Below are positions 8,183 to 13,897 of a stretch of DNA of 13,897 nt, in pieces. Numbering within the stretch: the stretch's first letter is position 1; every line of letters starts with the position of its first letter. Made by a program: the position numbers and the translations under genes. A model generated the notes under the pieces. That model saw nothing but the letters and a program-made list of their open reading frames with translations, had not been told where the DNA came from and ran no database searches. Origin of the DNA: Desulfatitalea sp. UBA4791 (lineage in GTDB: Bacteria > Desulfobacterota > Desulfobacteria > Desulfobacterales > Desulfosarcinaceae); contig DHGT01000131.1 of assembly GCA_002402905.1 (NCBI GenBank), positions 1-13,897 on the forward strand, given 5' to 3'.

Positions 8183-8255
8183 CATGCATCCCCCTGTTTG
8201 ACGGTTGATCAGCGGATAGTTTCGGGTAAACGTCAGGTGATTGGCCGCAAAAAAT

Positions 8256-8285
8256 ACCATACTCCCATATCCTGCAGCAGATCAA
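8256..8285 (-). promoter_or_regulatory. Candidate promoter of the flavin/Fe-S operon
   Basis: On the minus strand, TTGATC (8280-8285), an 18-base spacer and TATGGT (8256-8261) lie about 75 bases upstream of the first gene of the operon. Both boxes match the sigma70 consensus at four of six positions. The dyads at 8308-8395 lie immediately upstream of the -35 box. Confidence 0.35.
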
Positions 8286-8307
8286 GTCGCATTCCGCAAA
8301 ATGTCCT

Positions 8308-8331
8308 GCACGATCCTATCGGATCATGTGC
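8308..8331. repeat. Inverted repeat upstream of the redox operon (dyad 1)
   Basis: GCACGATCC (8308-8316) pairs with GGATC-AT-GTGC (8321-8331) around TATC, giving nine base pairs with a two-base bulge. It directly abuts the next dyad. Confidence 0.5.
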
Positions 8332-8364
8332 GCAAATAGTGTAATTGCCGGATTCACTATTTGC
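8332..8364. repeat. Perfect 10-bp inverted repeat, possible operator (dyad 2)
   Basis: GCAAATAGTG (8332-8341) and CACTATTTGC (8355-8364) are perfect inverted repeats separated by 13 bases. The half-sites are AT-rich and lie about 50 bases upstream of the candidate -35 box of the redox operon. This fits a binding site for a dimeric regulator. It could also be part of an RNA hairpin. Confidence 0.55.
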
Positions 8365-8395
8365 TCAGATGGGTGGCAGGATGATGGATCTGAGC
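8363..8395. repeat. Perfect 8-bp inverted repeat (dyad 3)
   Basis: GCTCAGAT (8363-8370) and ATCTGAGC (8388-8395) are perfect inverted repeats with a 17-base spacer. The first arm shares its GC with the end of dyad 2, so the two could form mutually exclusive structures at the tips. Confidence 0.45.
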
Positions 8396-8410
8396 GTGAG
8401 AAAATTTATT

Positions 8411-8438
8411 CCGGCACAGGGATATATCCATCAGCCGG
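8411..8438. repeat. Stem-loop with nested palindrome (dyad 4)
   Basis: CCGGC (8411-8415) pairs with GCCGG (8434-8438), and GGA (8420-8422) with TCC (8427-8429) around TATA, with symmetric four-base internal loops. It is followed by the palindrome CAGCCGGCTG (8432-8441). Read on the minus strand it is followed by AATAAATTTT, so it could serve as a weak terminator for the small frame at 8503-8619. Confidence 0.35.
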
Positions 8439-8502
8439 CTGAACAATAGGTGCAAGGAACCAGCTTTCGATGGATGTAATTAATGCAGCGGCATATATAT
8501 TG

Positions 8503-8619
8503 CTAATGCTCCCGCAGGGTGCGCTTGTTGAATCCAGGGTGGTCGATGGGGGCCACCCTGGCTTTTTTCTGCATCCGGCCATACGACCCGACGAACGCCA
8601 AACCACCTTCGATCCGCAT
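8503..8619 (-). CDS. Possible small protein, 38 residues, unknown function
   Basis: This short frame opens with ATG at 8617-8619, preceded five bases upstream by GGAGG (8625-8629), and ends at TAG 8503-8505. Upstream on the same strand is an extended -10 element TGATATAAT, with its TATAAT at 8704-8709. The peptide starts MRIEGGLAFVGSYGR, is basic in its second half and ends NKRTLREH; it has no signal peptide or membrane segment. I do not recognise it. It could be a genuine small protein or the 5' remnant of a decayed gene. A competing GTG-initiated frame (8406-8606) overlaps it in another register but has a poorer ribosome site. The terminator-like hairpin at 8534-8568 on the opposite strand lies inside it, so one of the two readings may be coincidental. 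Confidence 0.35.
   Translation of the reverse strand: MRIEGGLAFVGSYGRMQKKARVAPIDHPGFNKRTLREH
8534..8568 (+). terminator. Terminator-like hairpin with T-run in the intergenic region
   Basis: CCAGGGTGG (8534-8542) pairs perfectly with CCACCCTGG (8553-8561) around a ten-base loop, followed by C and six T (8563-8568). This is a textbook intrinsic terminator for plus-strand transcription, but no plus-strand gene precedes it. It might end an unannotated small RNA from about 8300-8560, or shield the downstream region from antisense readthrough. Confidence 0.5.
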
Positions 8620-8682
8620 ATAATCCTCCAGGCTTATCGCGCGTTTCCCGTTTTCCAACCCTTATGCCCGCCGCTATTGTAC

Positions 8683-8711
8683 TTTACTTTATAGAAACAA
8701 CAGATTATATC
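8683..8711 (+). promoter_or_regulatory. Possible promoter of the TPR/CsgG-like operon
   Basis: TTTACT (8683-8688), a 17-base spacer and TATATC (8706-8711) lie in an AT-rich stretch (about 8680-8765) upstream of the gene starting at 8825. Each box matches four of six consensus positions. The same AT-rich segment carries the oppositely oriented TGATATAAT, so the region may be a divergent promoter. Confidence 0.28.
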
Positions 8712-8712
8712 A
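8704..8712 (-). promoter_or_regulatory. Extended -10 element TGATATAAT
   Basis: Read on the minus strand this is a perfect TGnTATAAT extended -10 element. No good -35 box is seen, which extended -10 promoters tolerate. It would drive minus-strand transcription towards the small frame at 8503-8619, with a leader of about 80 bases. Confidence 0.35.
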
Positions 8713-8824
8713 ATTTTGAAAACGCGCCAGAAAAGATCCATATCTATTTTTTATACACGCAATCTGATGAACGCCTTATGGGCAGGTGCCTTATGACCGT
8801 CAGCGACGAGCGGGAGGTGAACCA

Positions 8825-10789
8825 GTGAAGGTAAAATGGATCTCTATTTTCATCTGTGCAATGATCTTCGTCCTGTTTACTTTTTTATCTGTTGGAAGCG
8901 TTTTTTCGGCCATGACAATCGGTGAAAGGGCGCCCGGATTCACCTTGACCGACATGGCCGGCAAGCAGCGCTCCCTGAGAGAGGCACAGGGGCGGCAGAT
9001 GACGGTCCTGTTTTTCTTTGATGCCCAATCTTCCTCGAGCCAGGGTGGCCTCTTGATGCTCGATAGATTGCTACAGCAGTATAGAGATGAACAGCTGACG
9101 GTGTGGGGGATCACGCGTTCCAAGGCGGACGCCGTTGAACAATTCATTCTTAAAACGCATATCAAATTCCCCATTCTTCTCGATACCGTGGGCGTCAGCC
9201 GTCAATATGATGCACAGGTCATCCTGCCGGTGGCGTGCATATTGGGGCCTGATCTGGAAATCTTGGACTATTTTCAAGGCGGCGGTAAAACGGCCGAGGT
9301 GATGCTGATCCGGCTGGCCGAACGCCAGATCCATCGCAACGAGCCCGAGTTGGCCAAAGCCATCAGCGCAGACATCGTTCGCAGGGATCCAGGCAACCTG
9401 GAAGCCAGGGCGATTCAGGGGTACGTGGCTTTGTCGCAAGGCAAAACCGAAGCGGCAAAGCAGGTATTCGATGAAATTGCGGCGGTCCCAGGCCAAGCTG
9501 CCATTGTCGGGAAGGAGGGGCAGGCCATCATCCTGGCGCGCCAGGGAAACAGCGAACAGGCGATGGCTCTGGCCGACGAGTTGGCGAAGGCGGCGCCCCA
9601 AAGGTCGGTCTCCCACAAGGTAAAAGGAGATCTTCTGATGGCCAAGGGGGATCGGGGGGCTGCTGAAAAGGCCTACCAGGAAGCACTCAACCGAACCGAC
9701 GCGACGCTCATTCAAAAAACGGAAACATTGAATCAATTGGGACGTCTTTACACCCAGGAAGGGCAATACGGCAAGGCTCGCGGCCTGTTCGACCAGGCCG
9801 TTGCAATGGACCCCTACTACCTTGAGCCGACCTCCAACAAGGGGGTCACCTACGAAAAAGAGGGCCTTTGGAGCAAGGCCCTGTCGGAATACCGGCAAGT
9901 CCTGGCCCTCGATCAAGCCGATACCATCGCCTCTGTGTTGGCCAGAAAGGCCGAGCAAATGATGGCCTTGCAAAAGGATGCGGAAAGCAAAAAGCGCATG
10001 GATCAGCTGGTCAGCAATCTGGTCGAGAGGTATAAGCGCCAGGAAAAGGCGGATAAGGCGCCGCCCGAAGACCAGTGGACCTCCCGGCCAATGGTGTTGA
10101 CGCTGGTCGACGTTCAAGAGCGCGGTGGTCTGGCATCACGGGATGGATTGTCCATCGCGCTGACGACCCGTCTCGGTGAATTGTTGGATGCCTCCGGTCG
10201 GGTAAAGGTGGTCGAGCGGGCTGTTATGGAACTTTTACTTTCCGAACTGAATCTGGGATCTTCAGAACTTGCAGATCCACAGACCGCCCTGCAGTTGGGC
10301 AAAATCCTGTCGGCCAAGTTGATCGGGACCGGCACACTGCTCTACCTGCCCGACAGCACTCTGTTGAACCTGCGAATGATCGATACGGAAACCACAGCCA
10401 TCGCAAAGACCATTACCCATCGTTTACCGGCCAATGGTGATCTGGAGCGCGAGTTGTTTGATTTGAATCGGGAAATCCTGAAGGCCGTCATGGACCAGTA
10501 CCCGCTTCAGGGGTATGTCGTTCAGGTCGACGGCAAAGAGGTGATGCTCAATTTGGGCCGCAACCAGGGAGTTACCCCTGGCACCACTTTTGACGTAATC
10601 GAAATGGGAAAAGAGATCACCTATAAGGGACGTGTGTTGAAAAGCGAATCGCAATCGGTTGCACGCCTGGAGGTGGTCCGGGTAGAACCGGACTTATGTT
10701 TTGCCCGTGTTATCGAGAAGAAGCGTGAACCAGCACGAGATGATCAGGTCAAAGAGGTGGTGCTGGAAGTGGCCATGAAGGGTAAATAG
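8825..10789 (+). CDS. Exported redoxin-like / TPR / CsgG-like fusion protein
   Basis: This 654-residue protein has an N-terminal hydrophobic signal (residues 5-29). A thioredoxin/AhpC-TSA-like domain follows (about 30-155, with IGERAPGFTLTD and VLFFFDAQ). The usual CxxC position reads S69-S-S-S72, so it should be redox-inactive. TPR-type helical repeats occupy about 170-385. A CsgG/LpoB-like domain follows (about 420-560), with VERAVMELLLSEL (463-475) and SSELAD (479-484). The C-terminal part (about 561-645) has VMLNLGRNQGVTPGTTFDV, like the small beta domain of FlgT-type envelope proteins. An upstream in-frame GTG exists at 8786, but GTG 8825 has GGAGG seven bases upstream and starts directly before the signal. 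It probably acts in the periplasm as a scaffold or assembly factor. It is followed one base later by a CsgG-like lipoprotein gene. Confidence 0.8.
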   Translation: MKVKWISIFICAMIFVLFTFLSVGSVFSAMTIGERAPGFTLTDMAGKQRSLREAQGRQMTVLFFFDAQSSSSQGGLLMLDRLLQQYRDEQLTVWGITRSKADAVEQFILKTHIKFPILLDTVGVSRQYDAQVILPVACILGPDLEILDYFQGGGKTAEVMLIRLAERQIHRNEPELAKAISADIVRRDPGNLEARAIQGYVALSQGKTEAAKQVFDEIAAVPGQAAIVGKEGQAIILARQGNSEQAMALADELAKAAPQRSVSHKVKGDLLMAKGDRGAAEKAYQEALNRTDATLIQKTETLNQLGRLYTQEGQYGKARGLFDQAVAMDPYYLEPTSNKGVTYEKEGLWSKALSEYRQVLALDQADTIASVLARKAEQMMALQKDAESKKRMDQLVSNLVERYKRQEKADKAPPEDQWTSRPMVLTLVDVQERGGLASRDGLSIALTTRLGELLDASGRVKVVERAVMELLLSELNLGSSELADPQTALQLGKILSAKLIGTGTLLYLPDSTLLNLRMIDTETTAIAKTITHRLPANGDLERELFDLNREILKAVMDQYPLQGYVVQVDGKEVMLNLGRNQGVTPGTTFDVIEMGKEITYKGRVLKSESQSVARLEVVRVEPDLCFARVIEKKREPARDDQVKEVVLEVAMKGK

Positions 10790-10790
10790 G

Positions 10791-11303
10791 ATGACACCTG
10801 GGGCGCAGCGAAAGGTCTTTTGGCCCGCAATAGGCATGCTTTTCATGGTGATAGCCGCATGCGCCGGGCCCGGGTCTCCCATGGGAGACTTGAAGATTTC
10901 CGTGGCGGTGTGGGAACCGCAGGACTTGAGCACGATCGCACATGGTCAGGAAGGGATCGGGGATTTTTTGGCCGGTCGCATCGTACAACGGATCACGGAG
11001 ATGCAATCGTACCAGGCAGTTGAACGGCAAGAACTCCTCAAGGCCATGGAAGAGTTGAATATCGGCAGTTCGCAATTGGCCGATGCCCAGGCGCAACTCA
11101 GACTCGGCCGTATCATCGGTGCACAACAAATGGTGTTCGGGGCTTTCCAGGTGGCGGGTTCATCCTTGCGCTTAGATTTGCGTCGGGTGGACGTTGCCAG
11201 CGGAAAGATTCTCAAAACAGCCACCGCTTTGGCAAAGGCGGAAGATATAGATGGATGGCTATCGGCCGCCGATCAAGCGGCCTTGGATGTGATGGCGCCC
11301 TGA
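10791..11303 (+). CDS. Small CsgG/LpoB-like lipoprotein
   Basis: This 170-residue protein has an N-terminal signal ending in a lipobox, V20-I-A-A-C24, with Ala at +2, which predicts outer-membrane retention. The rest is a compact CsgG/LpoB-like domain: VERQELLKAMEEL (77-89), SSQLAD (93-98), GRIIGAQQMVFGAF (106-119). It aligns over this stretch with the C-terminal domain of the preceding protein and with the protein at 12592-13599. It is much shorter than CsgG itself (about 260-280 residues) and shows no obvious pore-forming hairpins, so a secretion-pore role is not supported. ATG 10791 follows the previous stop codon by one base, so the two genes are almost certainly cotranscribed. A direct role in outer-membrane assembly alongside the fusion protein is an inference. 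Confidence 0.78.
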   Translation: MTPGAQRKVFWPAIGMLFMVIAACAGPGSPMGDLKISVAVWEPQDLSTIAHGQEGIGDFLAGRIVQRITEMQSYQAVERQELLKAMEELNIGSSQLADAQAQLRLGRIIGAQQMVFGAFQVAGSSLRLDLRRVDVASGKILKTATALAKAEDIDGWLSAADQAALDVMAP

Positions 11304-11331
11304 TGTGGTTAGGGCCCATCGATCCAGGTCC

Positions 11332-11381
11332 CGGCGCGCAGGAGAGAGTATAGGGCAAACAGCTCTGAGGGAAGCGCGCCG
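11332..11381. repeat. GC-rich inverted repeat in the convergent gap
   Basis: CGGCGCGC (11332-11339) and GCGCGCCG (11374-11381) are perfect inverted repeats separated by 34 bases, in the 111-base gap between the lipoprotein gene and the outer-membrane barrel gene. ATCC-TTT-GGAT followed by TTTT (about 11384-11398) lies just after it and could complete a weak terminator for the plus-strand operon. Confidence 0.35.
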
Positions 11382-11414
11382 CCATCCTTTGGATTTTTCA
11401 AATAGCGCTAACAA

Positions 11415-12539
11415 TCAAAAGCGGGCCGATACCCATAAGGTCGCGCTGCCGCCGTCAAAATCCGACCCGGCGTCGGAATCCGACGGGTTGTCGTCGACCT
11501 CCATGAAGTAGCTTTGCAATCTCAAGCCGGCCTCCCAACGGGCGGTCAGGCGTCCGGCCAATTCGCAGCCGAACAGGGTCTTTTCACGTTCGCTAAGGTA
11601 ATACCGGTCGGTGGTGGGATAATCGTTTTCATCGATCATCAAGTATTGAATCCATGCCTTGACATCCATGCGGTCGGTGATCTGAACGCGTCCATTGATT
11701 TCGGCAATCCATTCATCGCCGAAATAGTTTTCAGGCTCGGGTTGCAGCACGCCGAAGCTGTTTTGCCGTTCATCTTTGTCCCTGAAAATCGCTTTCACCA
11801 TGCCGCCCAACGCCCAGGTCGCTCTTGCATAGGTGACCCCAGCCCCCACAATGGTGACATCGCCTGGTTCATAGTAATCGACGCCTGCCAGCTCGTCGGT
11901 TTCGAATCGCGTCCAGGATCCGAACAGGCGTCCGGTCCATTGGGAATTGAAAATATAATCCACGGCGCCCGTCAAGTTCAAGGCGTTACCCGGATCGTAG
12001 TCCTCCATGGTGTCGGCGGCATCGAAGCTGCCTCGCCAGATATAGCCAACGCCGACGGCGGTATACAATTTACCCCAATGTTTGAGAACGGAAATATTCG
12101 GGTTGACGTTGAACCCTTCTCCCATGCGGGTGATCGTCGTCTTGTCCGGATCAGCGATGCTGATCGTGTCTCTCGCGGCCAATCCGGTTTTGCCGGTCGG
12201 CAGATTAAAATCCAGGGCAAATAAAAGATCCACCGGCAATTTCGCCACGCTTTCATAGGCCAGATTGACCTTGGTGTCCACAAAACCATCGAAGGACCGG
12301 CTGCTTTCGTTGTCCGGGTCGATCTCGTTATAGGCGTATGCGGTGAGCACCTTGAAATAAAAATTCCGGTAGTCGAGCCCTGCTTCGATGGGGATGTGGT
12401 ATTGAAATCCGTCTTCGCCAGAATCGCTGTTCCACCAATCGATATGAAATCCCGTCCGGCCATAGGTTTCTGCCGCTGCCGGCACGATAGCCAACACGGA
12501 AACCGCGAGAAACAAGATGCAGGTCATGGTCGTTCGCAT
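11415..12539 (-). CDS. Outer-membrane beta-barrel protein, unassigned
   Basis: This 374-residue protein has a clear signal peptide (MRTTMTCILFLAV...PAAA, cleavage near residue 23). Alternating aromatic/hydrophobic strands follow throughout, and it ends in Phe (TLWVSARF), the usual C-terminal signature for BAM-inserted barrels. LDFNLPTGKTGL (109-120) resembles the LPTG-type strand of the Phenol_MetA_deg / transporter-like barrel families, but I cannot assign a substrate. The start is ATG 12537-12539, with AAGGA about eight bases upstream; an upstream in-frame GTG (12561-12563) has a poorer site. It follows the CsgG-like gene at 12592-13599 by 52 bases on the same strand and probably shares its transcript. 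The neighbourhood suggests that it works with the CsgG-like proteins, perhaps as a channel or an envelope client, but this is not shown. Confidence 0.78.
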   Translation of the reverse strand: MRTTMTCILFLAVSVLAIVPAAAETYGRTGFHIDWWNSDSGEDGFQYHIPIEAGLDYRNFYFKVLTAYAYNEIDPDNESSRSFDGFVDTKVNLAYESVAKLPVDLLFALDFNLPTGKTGLAARDTISIADPDKTTITRMGEGFNVNPNISVLKHWGKLYTAVGVGYIWRGSFDAADTMEDYDPGNALNLTGAVDYIFNSQWTGRLFGSWTRFETDELAGVDYYEPGDVTIVGAGVTYARATWALGGMVKAIFRDKDERQNSFGVLQPEPENYFGDEWIAEINGRVQITDRMDVKAWIQYLMIDENDYPTTDRYYLSEREKTLFGCELAGRLTARWEAGLRLQSYFMEVDDNPSDSDAGSDFDGGSATLWVSARF

Positions 12540-12591
12540 CACGAAATTCCTTTCTGTCTTCACTGCCTTTGAAAAGGTGCTTGCCTACGGA

Positions 12592-13599
12592 TTACGGTTC
12601 ATCTGGCCCAAAAGTCGGAGATTCCTCTTCCTGTGGAGAGGGCGTAGGCTGAACCGACGGTGGCTGGGGAATGCGGGCGAGGGGGGTAGCGGGCGGCAAT
12701 TGGGTCGAGAAGGAGGTCCCCTTTCTCACGGATCGCAGCATCTGCCTGCGATGCTTGAGATTTTCTGCTTCACCCGCTTTCTCTTCTGGCGTTGGGGCAC
12801 CACCTCCACCACCGTAGGATGGCGCCACCAATCCCTTATCCTTCAGCTCTTGCAGCGACGTTTTGGCCAGCGTCAGGTTCGGGTCCTGCTGAATCGCCCG
12901 ATCCATGAACTGGGCCGCCGACTCGTACTGCTGGTGATCGACCGCATCGATGCCCCGAAACAGGTCCAATAAAGCACCATGGTTGCGACTCAATGGTTGA
13001 CCCAAGTCACGTCTCTGCTGTTGGGTCAAATTGAGTTTAAGGTCTAAGATGATTTGGTCCAACAATTGCCTTTCAATAGTGAAAAGCTGGTCCATCTTGT
13101 CTTTTGCCTCTGCGCGGCCAATGGTTTTGCCAGGAGGCACGTCGATCAAATTTGCGCCGATGTTTAATTCCGAAGCGGCGGTACCTGAAAAAGCGCCACC
13201 GATCAGATATTGGGACTGCAACAAACGGCCGACCCGAGGAGCGGTATTGGGATCGACCAGACCGGATTGCCCAAAACCGATCTCTTCGACCAGCGCTTGC
13301 AGCTCCGTTCGTTCGACGACGGTGATCATGTCCAGCTTGGACAAGTCGGAGATCAACATGATCGCCAACCCCTTTTGAAGTGGATCAAGGGTGCGATCGT
13401 CAGACAGATTGCGGAAATAGAGGATCGCAATGCTGTTGGGTTTGGTCATGGCGGCAAGCTGCTTTTCCTGTTGGATCGCCTGGCGAGCCCATTGCCGCTG
13501 ATTCGGAGTGATCACCTGATCCGCCCTTGCAAAAACTGTCGACAGTAAGAGGCTGAGACCGACAATGGCCACTAGTTTGATTGGATTTAAACGAATCAT
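12592..13599 (-). CDS. Exported CsgG-like protein with TPR-like segment and Pro-rich tail
   Basis: This 335-residue protein has a signal peptide with an AxA site (A24-R-A26, cleavage before D27). A CsgG/LpoB-like domain follows (about 55-165) with SIAILYFRN, VERTELQALVEEIGFGQSGLVD (95-116) and GRLLQSQYLIGGAF (124-137). A helical segment ending in a TPR-like unit comes next (about 205-250, YESAAQFMDRAIQQDPN), then a five-glycine linker (263-267). The last 45 or so residues are Pro/Gln/Ser/Glu-rich and probably disordered. ATG 13597-13599 is preceded by GAGGA about four bases upstream. There is no lipobox, so it should be a soluble periplasmic protein. Together with the fusion protein and the lipoprotein it makes three CsgG-like proteins within five kilobases. 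It is the first gene of a two-gene operon with the barrel. Confidence 0.8.
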   Translation of the reverse strand: MIRLNPIKLVAIVGLSLLLSTVFARADQVITPNQRQWARQAIQQEKQLAAMTKPNSIAILYFRNLSDDRTLDPLQKGLAIMLISDLSKLDMITVVERTELQALVEEIGFGQSGLVDPNTAPRVGRLLQSQYLIGGAFSGTAASELNIGANLIDVPPGKTIGRAEAKDKMDQLFTIERQLLDQIILDLKLNLTQQQRRDLGQPLSRNHGALLDLFRGIDAVDHQQYESAAQFMDRAIQQDPNLTLAKTSLQELKDKGLVAPSYGGGGGAPTPEEKAGEAENLKHRRQMLRSVRKGTSFSTQLPPATPLARIPQPPSVQPTPSPQEEESPTFGPDEP

Positions 13600-13661
13600 G
13601 GCATCCTCGATATGGGTTGTGGTTTTGTGATGATTTGCGCGTTCAGGAAATGATAGCTGAT

Positions 13662-13690
13662 GATTTAGCGGAAAATGGCCTGGTTTTCAA
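13662..13690 (-). promoter_or_regulatory. Probable promoter of the CsgG-like / barrel operon
   Basis: On the minus strand, TTGAAA (13685-13690), a 17-base spacer and TAAATC (13662-13667) lie about 65 bases upstream of the gene starting at 13599 and downstream of the tRNA terminator, so the operon need not depend on readthrough from the tRNA gene. The -35 box matches five of six consensus positions. Confidence 0.45.
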
Positions 13691-13737
13691 ACTCAAATTG
13701 AGGTGAGGAGGGCCTCGCCAAGGGATAGAGTGTCCGG

Positions 13738-13777
13738 AAAAACAAAAAGCGGTTCGGCATTTCAGCCAGCCCGCTTT
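13738..13777 (-). terminator. Rho-independent terminator of the tRNA gene
   Basis: Read on the minus strand, AAAGCGG (13771-13777) pairs with CCGCTTT (13746-13752), with an inner GGC/GCC pairing. A T-rich run (TTTTTGTTTTT) follows. It lies about a dozen bases beyond the tRNA 3' end and is well placed to end its transcript. Confidence 0.7.
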
Positions 13778-13786
13778 ATGGTTGGA

Positions 13787-13865
<79 letters not shown>

Positions 13866-13897
13866 ACACAGACGACTCTTCTAAGCAATTTGTCCGA

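Noticed and set aside
8245..8258. TGG...TTGC resembling a sigma54 (-24/-12) promoter before the redox operon
   Set aside because: The spacing between the GG and GC elements is two bases too short for sigma54.
8470..8694. A 74-codon plus-strand frame in the intergenic region
   Set aside because: It runs straight through the terminator-like hairpin and the AT-rich promoter region and has no Shine-Dalgarno.
8773..8795. Direct repeat GCCTTATG (8773-8780 and 8788-8795) upstream of the TPR/CsgG-like gene
   Set aside because: Two eight-base copies 15 bases apart are too little to support a regulatory or mobile-element claim.
9071..10117. A 348-codon minus-strand frame inside the redoxin-TPR-CsgG gene
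   Set aside because: It is antisense to a protein with a clear signal peptide, TPRs and a CsgG-like domain, and its own translation shows no family features.
11305..11511. A 68-codon plus-strand frame after the CsgG-like lipoprotein
   Set aside because: It starts in the convergent gap, runs into the antisense of the barrel gene, and has no good ribosome site or recognisable feature.

Overview
The window looks like chromosomal DNA of a Gram-negative anaerobe, most probably a sulfate-reducing Desulfobacterota of the Desulfobacteraceae/Desulfosarcina type. This rests on moderate-to-high GC, tightly packed housekeeping genes, HdrD/GlcF-like iron-sulfur (CCG-domain) electron-transfer proteins, an outer-membrane barrel and lipoprotein signals. 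The organism is an inference from gene content; no database search was possible.

Layout. (1) Positions 35-2834, minus strand: tex (S1-domain transcription accessory protein) followed by dtd (D-aminoacyl-tRNA deacylase), behind a good sigma70-type promoter at 2936-2965. (2) 3040-4575, plus strand: a six-helix membrane class III nucleotide cyclase with a HAMP linker and non-standard substrate-specificity residues. (3) 4594-8182, minus strand: a three-gene redox operon of Fe-S/CCG protein, GlcD-like flavoprotein and a second Fe-S/CCG protein, with a one-base stop/start overlap between the last two. In both CCG proteins only the C-terminal CCG motif is intact; in the GlcF-like one, all five cysteines of the first motif are replaced. 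(4) 8183-8824: a 640-base gap rich in dyads, with a candidate operator region for the redox operon, a terminator-like hairpin, and a possible 38-codon gene with an extended -10 promoter and a Shine-Dalgarno.

(5) 8825-13599: an envelope locus. On the plus strand lie a secreted protein fusing a cysteine-less thioredoxin-like domain, TPR repeats and a CsgG/LpoB-like domain, and a small CsgG-like lipoprotein one base downstream. Converging on them from the minus strand are a third exported CsgG-like protein with a Pro-rich tail and, downstream of it, a 374-residue outer-membrane beta-barrel. The three CsgG-like domains share an aligned VER...L..E...S.L.D motif, so this is a local paralogue family next to a barrel. 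It is the best candidate here for an undescribed system, perhaps an envelope assembly or secretion apparatus. (6) 13789-13865, minus strand: a tRNA-Pro(GGG) with G instead of the near-universal U33, followed by a Rho-independent terminator.

Functionally the window splits into information processing (tex, dtd, tRNA), signalling (cyclase), energy metabolism (flavin/Fe-S dehydrogenase) and a cell-envelope module. I see no transposase, phage gene, CRISPR array or other clear mobile-element signature.
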